NCBI GenBank assembly: GCA_958407555.1 | Contig: CATYJC010000023.1 | Coordinates: 1-20,504, forward strand | Source of the DNA: an uncultured Collinsella sp. | GTDB taxonomy: Bacteria > Actinomycetota > Coriobacteriia > Coriobacteriales > Coriobacteriaceae | Reading direction: 5' to 3' | DNA: 20,504 bases | In this document: positions 7,614 to 13,934 of the stretch, piece after piece | Numbering within the stretch: the stretch's first letter is position 1 | Layout: each line of letters starts with the position of its first letter | Translations under genes and position numbers: made by a program | The notes under the pieces: generated by a model | What the model saw: only the letters and a program-made list of their open reading frames with translations | What the model was told of the DNA's origin: nothing | Databases searched by the model: none

Positions 7614-8761
7614 AAAGGCTTTCGTTGCAATGGCGCATAACGATCATGACGGCACTGCTGACGTGTGCGGCGTGCGTGCTGACGAACTGCCTGGTCGGCT
7701 ATACGGGCATGCGCTACATGGATGCCATCGGCAGCGACATCTCGGCCTTTAACGCTGCCGGCGCGAATTCGCCCCAGGCGTTTGACCCAACAAAAGCAGC
7801 CCTCGATGACAAGGTCACGATAGTCGTAAACGACGCACAGGAATCTTTTGGCGCGACAGCCTGGTACATCACGGCTGGAGTCACGCTACTTGGCGGCGTG
7901 CTGGCATACTTTGTGAGCGGCCGTACACTCAAACCGCTACGGGCTTTTGCAGCCCAGGTTGAGCGTGTGCAGCCTGACAACCTAAGCGAGATCAGACTCA
8001 GTGAAGATGTGCCCACCGAGCTACAACGATGCAGCGCCTCTTTCAACGACATGATCGCTCGTCTTGGCGAAGGGTTCTCTGCGCAGCGTCAGTTTACCGG
8101 CAACGCCGCACACGAGCTGCGCACCCCGCTCGCCCTTATGCAAGCACAGATTGAACTATTCATCTCCGAGCACTCCGGTTTGCAACCCGAAACAGCCGAG
8201 CTGCTCGGCCTGCTACAAGAACAAACCGAGCGCATGTCTCGAATGACCAAGGTATTACTCGAGATGAGTGAGCTCCGCAGCGTCCCTTGCGAGGACGATG
8301 TGGAACTTGGTCCTTTGTCTGAAGAGGTCCTCACCGACCTTGCGCCACTTGCCGAAAATAAGGGCATAGCCCTCAATTGTGCTGGAGACGCTTTAGTAAT
8401 CGGGAGCGACACGCTCCTCTATCGGCTGGTGTTTAACCTGGTCGAAAACGCCATCCGTTACAGCCGCTCCGGCTCGACTGTCAATGTCTCCATCAGCGAC
8501 AGCGACAGCCACGTACTCCTGCGAGTCAAAGATGAGGGCCCGGGAATACCCAAGCAGTACCGAGAGAGCATCTTCCAGCCGTTCTTTCGTCTAGACAAAT
8601 CCCGCAGCAGGGCATACGGCGGCGCAGGACTCGGACTAGCGCTCGTTTGGGAGATTGCAGCGCTTCACGGTGGCACGGTAGAGGTCGAAGAAAGTTCCGA
8701 GAACGGGACCACCATGCTCGTAAGCCTTCCAAAACGATCTGCAGCGTTAACCGAACAGTAA
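7610..8761 (+). CDS. Membrane sensor histidine kinase
   Basis: The 383-residue protein has an N-terminal helix (about 10-30), a short extracytoplasmic sensor segment of some 55 residues, a second helix (about 84-103) and a HAMP-like linker. The phospho-acceptor box AAHELRTPL follows, with His168. The ATPase domain shows the N-box NLVENAIRYS, G1 DEGPGIP, F-box FQPFFRLD and G2 GGAGLGLAL, all intact. It autophosphorylates and should hand the phosphate to the response regulator whose gene it overlaps by four bases. The sensor loop is too small for a known ligand domain and carries no Cys, so direct thiol sensing outside the membrane is not evident. Two Cys-containing spots (20, 22 and 27) lie within or near the first helix. 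Confidence 0.96.
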   Translation: MKRLSLQWRITIMTALLTCAACVLTNCLVGYTGMRYMDAIGSDISAFNAAGANSPQAFDPTKAALDDKVTIVVNDAQESFGATAWYITAGVTLLGGVLAYFVSGRTLKPLRAFAAQVERVQPDNLSEIRLSEDVPTELQRCSASFNDMIARLGEGFSAQRQFTGNAAHELRTPLALMQAQIELFISEHSGLQPETAELLGLLQEQTERMSRMTKVLLEMSELRSVPCEDDVELGPLSEEVLTDLAPLAENKGIALNCAGDALVIGSDTLLYRLVFNLVENAIRYSRSGSTVNVSISDSDSHVLLRVKDEGPGIPKQYRESIFQPFFRLDKSRSRAYGGAGLGLALVWEIAALHGGTVEVEESSENGTTMLVSLPKRSAALTEQ

Positions 8762-8929
8762 AACTAGAACGAGGCCCAGTGGGTCCCGCCCTTACAAAAC
8801 CCGAAGGCTTTCCATGTGTCTGTACTATGAGCCGTTGGGGAACCAGATGTCAACCAGCATGCCGAGCCCAGTCACCTCATCCTAGGGAAAGGAGCAAAGG
8901 GGCGTCACTGCTTTTGACGGTGCTCTTAG

Positions 8930-9694
8930 CTACAGTAGACCTTCCACGAAAGGTTTGAGCTTGTCGAGCATCGCGTCGCTTCTGATGACTGTACCTAAAT
9001 CGAGGTGCTCACTCTTCTCCTTCGTAATCGTCTGAGTGATTACGCCCATGAACAGCAGCCTGGAGCCGATGGCAATTCCGTCGGTCGTGGGATAGCTGCC
9101 CTGGTTGAGGATGAAGGCGGGACTGCCGCTGGAGCCCTCGAATACAGATGCGTCAACGAGGAACTCGCGCTTACCCTTGTAGTCGTTCCAAGCGGGCGTG
9201 GAAGTCCAGCCTTGCCTGATGAGGGGGGTCTTGTTGTAGTCGTCATAGAGCCCGCTGGGGTATCCGATAAAGGTGATTTGCTCGAGCGCCGCCAAATTGT
9301 CCAGCACACTCTTCTTCGGGATGAGTCCAGAGTCGATGGATCGGTAGAAGGGCCTCTTCCCGTTTTCTTCAAGCATGCTGAGAACAGGGGCCACCGGCAT
9401 CGCAACCAAGTCGAGCTCTCCGAGCTTCTTCCCCTCGATGAATGACTTGTCGAAGTTCACGCTGATGGTCTCGCGTGACGGGGCGTCACCTTCGGCTAGA
9501 TTGATGACGAAGCGACCCTGAATCACATCCTTGAGGACATGGTGGTTGGTAATGAGCAGGGGCACTTTTCGCCCGTCTTCAAGGTCATAGGAAAAGAAGA
9601 ATCCTGTACCCGAGACGCCCGTGCCTTCGGTAGTAATGCCCACGATGGGGACCGTGGTAAAGAGCAGCTGCGTGCTCGTATCATTAATGTTCAT
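8930..9694 (-). CDS. Trypsin-like serine protease, no signal peptide
   Basis: The 254-residue product matches the trypsin-2/S1 fold: TGFFF at about 30-34, catalytic His52 in ITNHHVL, Asp95 in ELDLVAMP, and Ser189 in GSSGSP (187-192), followed by a MGVITQT strand. All three catalytic residues are present. No signal peptide or membrane helix is seen, so it should be cytosolic or held at the membrane by a partner. A longer start (ATG 9715) is possible; ATG 9694 is preferred because GGAG lies ten bases upstream. That start overlaps the stop of the preceding membrane-protein gene by 11 bases, so the two are coupled. There is no PDZ domain, unlike HtrA/DegP. Cytosolic trypsin-like proteases with small partners occur in stress and phage-defence modules, but no such role is shown here. 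Confidence 0.85.
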   Translation of the reverse strand: MNINDTSTQLLFTTVPIVGITTEGTGVSGTGFFFSYDLEDGRKVPLLITNHHVLKDVIQGRFVINLAEGDAPSRETISVNFDKSFIEGKKLGELDLVAMPVAPVLSMLEENGKRPFYRSIDSGLIPKKSVLDNLAALEQITFIGYPSGLYDDYNKTPLIRQGWTSTPAWNDYKGKREFLVDASVFEGSSGSPAFILNQGSYPTTDGIAIGSRLLFMGVITQTITKEKSEHLDLGTVIRSDAMLDKLKPFVEGLL

Positions 9695-10226
9695 CGGTCT
9701 TGGTCTCCTTGTCATCGGGATCCGCCAGGTGTTCTAGGACGCGCTCGGCCAGATCAGATTTGCCCTGCTTCTCTTCTTTTCGGATAAAGATAAAAGCGAC
9801 AAAGAGTCCTACTGCGCCACACGGTGCTACGCAGAGCATCAAGATGCCGGGCAAAGATGCGAGATTGACAGATGACGACAAACCCCCGAGAAACCAGCCC
9901 AGGAACGTTGTCGCAAGACCTAAAAGGATGTCAGGTTTGTAGGAAGGGCGCTCCTGCTTGGCCTGAAGGAGCATCTCCCTTGCTTTTCTCAGGTCGCTGT
10001 CGCGCTGTCCGACGTATGATTCCTGCAGGTATTCATTGGGGATGCGAACCTCGTGGTCCTGGCGCACGGCGACGTGCTCCCGGTCATTTATGAGGTGGAT
10101 GCCGTTACTTGCCTCTCCAACACTAGTATTGTCGCCCATGTGCTCGAATACGCTGTCGAGGTCAGCCCACCTGACTCTATGGGCAAGCGCCTGGTCTTGT
10201 GGTGGGTTCTCTTGACCTTTCTCCAC
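9684..10226 (-). CDS. Two-helix membrane protein, protease partner
   Basis: I do not recognise a family. The 180-residue product has a hydrophilic N-terminal half of about 95 residues, including a charged, probably coiled segment (about 73-93). A helical hairpin follows (about 98-118 and 124-147), then a short charged tail. This topology places both ends in the cytosol. The start is GTG at 10226 with AAGGAG five bases upstream. Its 3' end overlaps the trypsin-like protease gene, and one promoter (10317-10346) appears to serve both. It may recruit, restrain or be cleaved by the protease. Base composition is less GC-rich than in the adjacent PadR operon. Confidence 0.75.
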   Translation of the reverse strand: MEKGQENPPQDQALAHRVRWADLDSVFEHMGDNTSVGEASNGIHLINDREHVAVRQDHEVRIPNEYLQESYVGQRDSDLRKAREMLLQAKQERPSYKPDILLGLATTFLGWFLGGLSSSVNLASLPGILMLCVAPCGAVGLFVAFIFIRKEEKQGKSDLAERVLEHLADPDDKETKTDEH

Positions 10227-10316
10227 CAGATCTCCTTAGAACAAGGTCCTAGCGTCTTGCGGAGGTTTATGGTCACAGCAGAGACACCATGGTTCAACCA
10301 ATATATCGATGGATAG

Positions 10317-10346
10317 ATTATACCGTGCGGCTGATATGGCGACCAA
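10317..10346 (-). promoter_or_regulatory. Promoter of the protease operon
   Basis: On the minus strand TTGGTC (10346-10341) and a perfect TATAAT (10322-10317) are separated by 18 bases. The predicted transcript would have a leader of about 85 bases before the GTG at 10226. No other gene is in this gap. Confidence 0.6.
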
Positions 10347-10448
10347 GGGATGCTGCCGGCACGGCTGTGGGGTGCTAGTGACTTGCAGATTGCTGGCGAC
10401 AGGCTACTAATAGCGGCATGGCTTTGCTGTTGGCTCACTCCGCCGCCC

Positions 10449-10485
10449 GCCTCACGGCGCCGGGGGTTTCTCGGCGCAGTGAGGC
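10449..10485. repeat. GC-rich hairpin upstream of the IS remnant
   Basis: Arms 10449-10462 and 10472-10485 pair over 14 bp with one G-A mismatch around a nine-base loop. Neither strand has a T-run after it, so it is not a classical terminator. It lies about 37 bases before the probable left end of the IS481-like remnant. In the gene-free stretch 10227-10602 the only other elements seen are the protease promoter and the IS end. Confidence 0.6.
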
Positions 10486-10521
10486 GGCATCGGTTGTTCT
10501 AGCTGTTCTGTGCCAATAGGT

Positions 10522-10878
10522 TGTTTACACCTGGGTAGTGACAAATAGGGAGGGCTCCCACATGCTGTGAGTTGTCTAGACGAACAGCAGAGGAGCCCTC
10601 CCATGGAGCAACATCCTAACGCAAGGCTCACCCCGAGGGGGCGCGAGACGCTCGTCTCGCGCATAGAGTCCGGCCTCGGCGTCGCCGAGACCGCGCGTCA
10701 GATGGGCGTCAGCCGCCAGACGGCGAGCAAGTGGCTGCGCCGCAGCAGGTCCGGAGAGCCCATGTCCGACCGCAGTAGCCGCCCGCGCAGGCTCGCGAGG
10801 TCCACGCCGCGCGAAATCGAGAACCGGGTCCGCGAGGCGCGCTCGTCACTGCCGCTCGCCCCGCCCGGGCTGGCGCCG
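10522..10878 (+). mobile_element. IS481-type insertion sequence, 5' remnant
   Basis: The transposase start and its leader are kept, but about two thirds of a normal element of roughly 1 kb are missing. The left end is placed at TGTTTACACC (10522) because IS481 elements typically begin with TGT; this end is a guess. The right boundary is where transposase similarity stops, near 10878. No matching right inverted repeat was found in the window. Confidence 0.5.
10603..10878 (+). pseudogene. Truncated IS481-family transposase
   Basis: About 92 codons of the N-terminal part remain. The start MEQHPNARLTPRGRETLV, the helix-turn-helix ETARQMGVSRQTASKWLRR (29-47) and the DRSSRPRRLARSTP linker (56-69) are typical of IS481/IS3-like transposases. 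The DDE catalytic core is absent. The ATG has GAGGAG seven bases upstream. The frame stays open to 11295, but after about residue 92 it reads as the antisense of the neighbouring minus-strand gene, so that extension is not transposase. It is a fossil and cannot transpose itself. Confidence 0.8.
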
Positions 10879-10890
10879 GGTGCGCTATGC

Positions 10891-11172
10891 TTAGGGAGCG
10901 GTGGGCGCCTCCGGGGCAGCAGGGGACTCGGACGCGGTGATGCCGGAGGTGTCGACCTCGCCGATTCCGGCGAGCTGCTCGATGAGGGGGAGGCCCGTCG
11001 GGTCGTCCACATCGACGCCGCCGAGCACGATGGCGCTGTCGCGCGTGTCGATTTGGGTTGTGAACACGGCCGGGTCGAAACCCGAAGCGATAAAGCCAAT
11101 GCCCGCGAGGACAACACCCGCGGCAACGAGCCCGCCCGCCACGGCGAGGTAGATCTTCTTCGCGCTGGTCAT
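10891..11172 (-). CDS. Small single-helix membrane protein, possibly truncated
   Basis: The 93-residue product has one helix (about 7-29), then GFDPAVFTTQIDTRDSAIVLGG and a Pro/Ala-rich tail. The first half resembles the N-terminus of the DUF4097 putative-adhesin proteins that often follow HAAS/DUF1700 genes (from memory, unchecked). The stop lies only about 13 bases from the end of the IS481 remnant, so the gene may have lost its 3' part; alternatively it is a naturally short protein. AAGGAG lies eight bases before the ATG at 11172, which is preferred over an upstream GTG (11181). It is the third gene of the padR operon, 15 bases after the HAAS gene. Confidence 0.75.
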   Translation of the reverse strand: MTSAKKIYLAVAGGLVAAGVVLAGIGFIASGFDPAVFTTQIDTRDSAIVLGGVDVDDPTGLPLIEQLAGIGEVDTSGITASESPAAPEAPTAP

Positions 11173-11187
11173 GGTACTCACTCCTTT

Positions 11188-11811
11188 CTACGCCGCGAGA
11201 TGCGCGGCAACGCCGCCCTTCTCGCCTCTACCCTTCCAGAAGGGCGAGGCGGCCTTCCTCGCCCAGAGCGCCGAGAGGCGCGCAATTTGTTTTGAGGCGG
11301 CCCAAGCGCCAGCACCAACGAAGAGCGCCACGCCGACGAGGCCGAGCCCCACGTCCGCCGAGGCGAGGGCGTACGGGAAGTGGCCGATGGCGACGCCGCT
11401 TACGGCAAGCAGGAGCTCAACTACTCCCACGCCCCCGAGTGCCGCCGCGACGATCCACACGCAGAGCGCCAGCACCCAGATGCAGATATAGACCGTGACG
11501 GCCACGGCGGCGAAGGCGGCGAACAGCGGCACCCACACCGGGGAGCCCACGATGGTCAGCACCCACAGCAGCGCGGTGCTGCGCCGGCGCGTCCTCGCGA
11601 TCACGCGCGGCACGGCGGGCAGGTCGTCGAGCGTGGCCTCCGCCACCTCGCCGGGCGTGCCCATGGCGGCCACGGCCTCCTCCTCGCTCATACCGTCCTC
11701 CATGCGGTCGGCGATGGCCTCCGCATAGAACGCCTTGGTCTCCTCCACCTGCTCGGCCGGCAGGCAGACGAGCAGCTCGCCCAACCGGCCCAGAAACTCA
11801 TCGCGCGTCAT
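11188..11811 (-). CDS. HAAS/DUF1700 membrane protein
   Basis: The 207-residue protein starts with the HAAS helical domain: MTRDEFLGRLGELL, then LPAEQVEETKAFYAEAI and the EEEAVAAMGTPGEVA motif (about 1-62). Four hydrophobic segments follow (about 81-104, 105-126, 127-148, 152-171) and a basic tail. Such proteins are commonly encoded directly after a PadR regulator and act with it in envelope-stress or adhesin operons; the biochemical role is not established. ATG 11811 is chosen with GAGGGG nearby upstream; an in-frame TTG at 11826 is less likely. It overlaps the padR stop by 14 bases. Third positions are almost all G or C, more than in the flanking genes, which may indicate a different origin for this operon. 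Confidence 0.9.
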   Translation of the reverse strand: MTRDEFLGRLGELLVCLPAEQVEETKAFYAEAIADRMEDGMSEEEAVAAMGTPGEVAEATLDDLPAVPRVIARTRRRSTALLWVLTIVGSPVWVPLFAAFAAVAVTVYICIWVLALCVWIVAAALGGVGVVELLLAVSGVAIGHFPYALASADVGLGLVGVALFVGAGAWAASKQIARLSALWARKAASPFWKGRGEKGGVAAHLAA

Positions 11812-12118
11812 GGTGCGCCCCCTCAACGTATGCGTAAATCTCCCGTACGGACGGCCACTCGGCCAGGAACTCCTCGATGCGCGCTCGCCCGTCGTCCGTG
11901 ATGCGGTAGTACCGGCGCAGCCGCCCGTTGTGCTCGGCGGAGCGCGCCGTGATGCACCCGGCCTTCTCCAGGCGCTTGAGCAGCGGGTAGAGCGTCGACT
12001 CCGTGAGCCCCATGCTCGCCGGCACGTCCTTCACGATCTGGTAGCCGTAGGACTCCTCGCCGGAGACGGCCGCGAGCACGCAGGCCTCCAGGAAGCCGCG
12101 CTTCATCTGTGCCTCCAT
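11798..12118 (-). CDS. PadR-family transcriptional regulator
   Basis: The 106-residue protein is a PadR winged helix: MKRGFLEACVLAAVSGEESYGYQI, the recognition part GLTESTLYPLLKRLEKAGCI, and the RRYYRITDDGRARIEEF wing and dimer region. ATG 12118 is chosen because AGGAGG lies seven bases upstream; the frame is open further upstream, but that part would run through the promoter. PadR proteins are usually repressors of their own operon. Here the next genes are a HAAS membrane protein, overlapping by 14 bases, and a small membrane protein. Three TATAC repeats over its promoter are candidate operator half-sites. Confidence 0.95.
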   Translation of the reverse strand: MEAQMKRGFLEACVLAAVSGEESYGYQIVKDVPASMGLTESTLYPLLKRLEKAGCITARSAEHNGRLRRYYRITDDGRARIEEFLAEWPSVREIYAYVEGAHHDAR

Positions 12119-12138
12119 CCGCACACCTCCTCTCGTCA

Positions 12139-12184
12139 TATACTGTGCTATACAAACTATACGATGCAAGGTATTAGACGTCAA
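12139..12184 (-). promoter_or_regulatory. padR promoter with candidate operator repeats
   Basis: On the minus strand TTGACG (12184-12179), a 17-base spacer and TATAGT (12161-12156) form a good promoter. On the plus strand the pentamer TATAC occurs at 12139-12143, 12149-12153 and 12158-12162. That spacing of 10 and 9 bases, close to one helical turn, covers the -10 box and the probable start of transcription. This fits autorepression by PadR. Confidence 0.65.
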
Positions 12185-12250
12185 CTCTCATCGCGAAGAT
12201 TCTCCGACCCCTGCGCGCTGCGAACGTGATGTCGCGGGGCGATTGGCATT

Positions 12251-12535
12251 ATGCATGAAACGTCAAGTAACGCTCTTTTGATCCACTTCCACTCGGCCCC
12301 ATATGCCTTGTACAACACCCCCTTCGACCTCGGGTTCAAGAGAGCCACTAGGCTGGGCGTGCCGGACGGTAAGGTCCTGGACGCCATGGTAGACTTCTCC
12401 GATGCCATAGGGGTCATGGGTCTACACCGATGGAGGCCCACGCACGCGGCAGGGCTCGCCCGTCACCGCTGGTCGCCGGACGGTCCCCACACCCCGCTCG
12501 CCAACGCGCAGGCGACAGCTGCAGTCCAGCGCTAA
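12251..12535 (+). CDS. Unrecognised small reading frame, possible gene fragment
   Basis: I do not recognise this 94-residue product. Support for coding is indirect: most codons from about 12290 to 12530 end in G or C, as in real genes here. Against it, no convincing ribosome binding site precedes the ATG and the C-terminal third is Pro/His/Arg-rich without clear structure. It could be a remnant of a gene damaged by the same rearrangements that left the IS481 fragment, or non-coding sequence between two regulators. An opposite-strand frame (12181-12441) is less likely. Confidence 0.3.
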   Translation: MHETSSNALLIHFHSAPYALYNTPFDLGFKRATRLGVPDGKVLDAMVDFSDAIGVMGLHRWRPTHAAGLARHRWSPDGPHTPLANAQATAAVQR

Positions 12536-12616
12536 CTGGAGACGCCGGAATGCCCAGAAGATCCGTTTCCCATCGCTGCGGCAGAGCTTTTTACAGGGGT
12601 GGCAGTTTTTTATATC

Positions 12617-12649
12617 CCAAGGTCAGCTAGGCTTCGATTACCACCTTGG
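12617..12649. repeat. CCAAGGT inverted repeat upstream of the LuxR gene
   Basis: CCAAGGT at 12617-12623 and ACCTTGG at 12643-12649 are perfect 7-bp arms with 19 bases between. The site lies about 90 bases before the LuxR-type gene, in a gene-free stretch (12536-12737). Just upstream, TTTTAC and TATATC with 16 bases between may be a weak promoter. It could be an operator or a small hairpin. Confidence 0.35.
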
Positions 12650-12737
12650 AAGCATCGCCAATAGACTCTTCCTTTATACGTTCGGCAGAATCGCAGGCGA
12701 TACCCACAAATTCCAGTCCCGAGCAACAGGAGTACAA

Positions 12738-13778
12738 TTGCTGCTATTGTTGCCAGCCGTTGGGAGATGGATGATGGACTGCGATGGCTACCCATGCGTT
12801 CCCATGCCGTTGATGTGCACCGCCTTTGTGCCGGGACAGATTGACGCTGCGGTTGCAGGCATTTCCGACCCCGATTCGCGCGCCATTGCCACGGCAGAAG
12901 CGCTGTACTTTCGCGGACAGGCCACCCTCGCTGCCAAGACGGCGCGCCCCTATCTTGACGCCACCGATCCCGCGCTGCGCTATTCCGCATGCTTTATCTG
13001 CGGATATGCCAGTCTGTCGCTCAACCGTATCGCCGATGCCCGCCGTTGCCTTGCGGGCATCCTCGATACGCCGGCCGACGAGGAATCGCCCGCCGTCCAC
13101 GCCACGCATATCCTGTTCGCCTCGGCCGCGAGCGTCCTGCTGCACTTGCCTTCCCCGTATTCCGCCGAAGAGTTTTATCCGCTTGCGGCGCATCTGCCCG
13201 AAGGCCTGCGCCTGTTCGCCAGCTACGTGATGGCGCATGCCCTGTACCTGCGCGGCGAATATGGCCGCAGTCTGGGCATGGCGGAAAACGCCCTGATCAT
13301 GAAACAGGGGAGTTATCCCATCTCGGAATTGTTCCTGCACCTGGCAGCTTCCATGGCATGCATGAGCCTCAAGGACATCGACACCGCAAAAACGCACTTC
13401 GGAGCTGCTTGGAACATTGCGCGCCCCGACGGCCTCATCGAGCTCATCGGCGAGCACCACGGCCTTTTACAGGGGCTCATCGAGGCATGCTTAAAATCGC
13501 AATACCCTGACGACTTCGCGCACATCATCGAGATCACATACCGCTTCAGCTACGGCTGGCGGCGCATCCACAACCCCGATTCGGGTGAGGACGTGGCCGA
13601 CGACCTGACGACCACAGAGTTCACCATGGCCATGCTCGCCTGCCGCGGATGGACCAACGCCGAAATCGCACGCCATATGGGAGTATCGCCGGGCACTGTC
13701 AAAAACCGCCTATCCAGTGTGTATGCAAAGCTTGGCATCGGCACGCGCGCCGAACTGGTCGCGCATATGCTGCGTTAG
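12738..13778 (+). CDS. LuxR-type transcriptional regulator
   Basis: The 346-residue protein ends in a LuxR/FixJ helix-turn-helix (290-346): LTTTEFTMAMLACRGWTNAE, then IARHMGVSPGTVKNRLSSVY and AKLGIGTRAELVAHML. The first 285 residues are rich in short helices of the TPR type (for example LFASYVMAHALYLRGEYGRS), with no receiver domain and no ATPase. It is therefore a stand-alone regulator of unknown input. TTG 12738 is taken as start because AGGAG lies five bases upstream. An in-frame ATG at 12771, with GGGAG just before it, is a real alternative and would remove 11 residues. The large secreted protein gene begins 157 bases downstream on the same strand and is the obvious candidate target. Confidence 0.88.
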   Translation: MLLLLPAVGRWMMDCDGYPCVPMPLMCTAFVPGQIDAAVAGISDPDSRAIATAEALYFRGQATLAAKTARPYLDATDPALRYSACFICGYASLSLNRIADARRCLAGILDTPADEESPAVHATHILFASAASVLLHLPSPYSAEEFYPLAAHLPEGLRLFASYVMAHALYLRGEYGRSLGMAENALIMKQGSYPISELFLHLAASMACMSLKDIDTAKTHFGAAWNIARPDGLIELIGEHHGLLQGLIEACLKSQYPDDFAHIIEITYRFSYGWRRIHNPDSGEDVADDLTTTEFTMAMLACRGWTNAEIARHMGVSPGTVKNRLSSVYAKLGIGTRAELVAHMLR

Positions 13779-13886
13779 CGGCCAGACTGCCTAGCGCAGC
13801 ATGCGCGCTCCGGAGCCCCGGCGCTTCACTCGCTCAAATTGGACATTTTGGCCATCGAACGGCACTACCGCCACGAAGCGTCTTCT

Positions 13887-13919
13887 CGCAAAATTGGATT
13901 ATTTCCACCGATATTTGCG
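13887..13919. promoter_or_regulatory. CGCAAA inverted repeat before the surface protein gene
   Basis: CGCAAA (13887-13892) and TTTGCG (13914-13919) flank an AT-rich 21-base centre, just before the ribosome binding site of the surface-protein gene. Two similar stretches, AAATTGGACATTTT and AAATTGGATTATTT, also occur here. It could be an operator for the upstream LuxR-type regulator or a leader hairpin. Confidence 0.3.
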
Positions 13920-13934
13920 GGATGGGAGCCCAAG

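Noticed and set aside
8762..8929. Gap between the kinase and protease genes as a possible small gene or RNA
   Set aside because: No convincing frame, tRNA fold or T-tailed hairpin; only a weak CGTCA/TGACG stem near 8905-8921.
10088..10438. Minus-strand frame of 116 residues upstream of the protease pair
   Set aside because: It overlaps the protease partner gene in another frame and runs through its promoter; composition is not protein-like.
11380..11901. Plus-strand frame opposite the HAAS and padR genes
   Set aside because: Shadow of two well-supported genes; Arg/His/Gly-rich without motifs.
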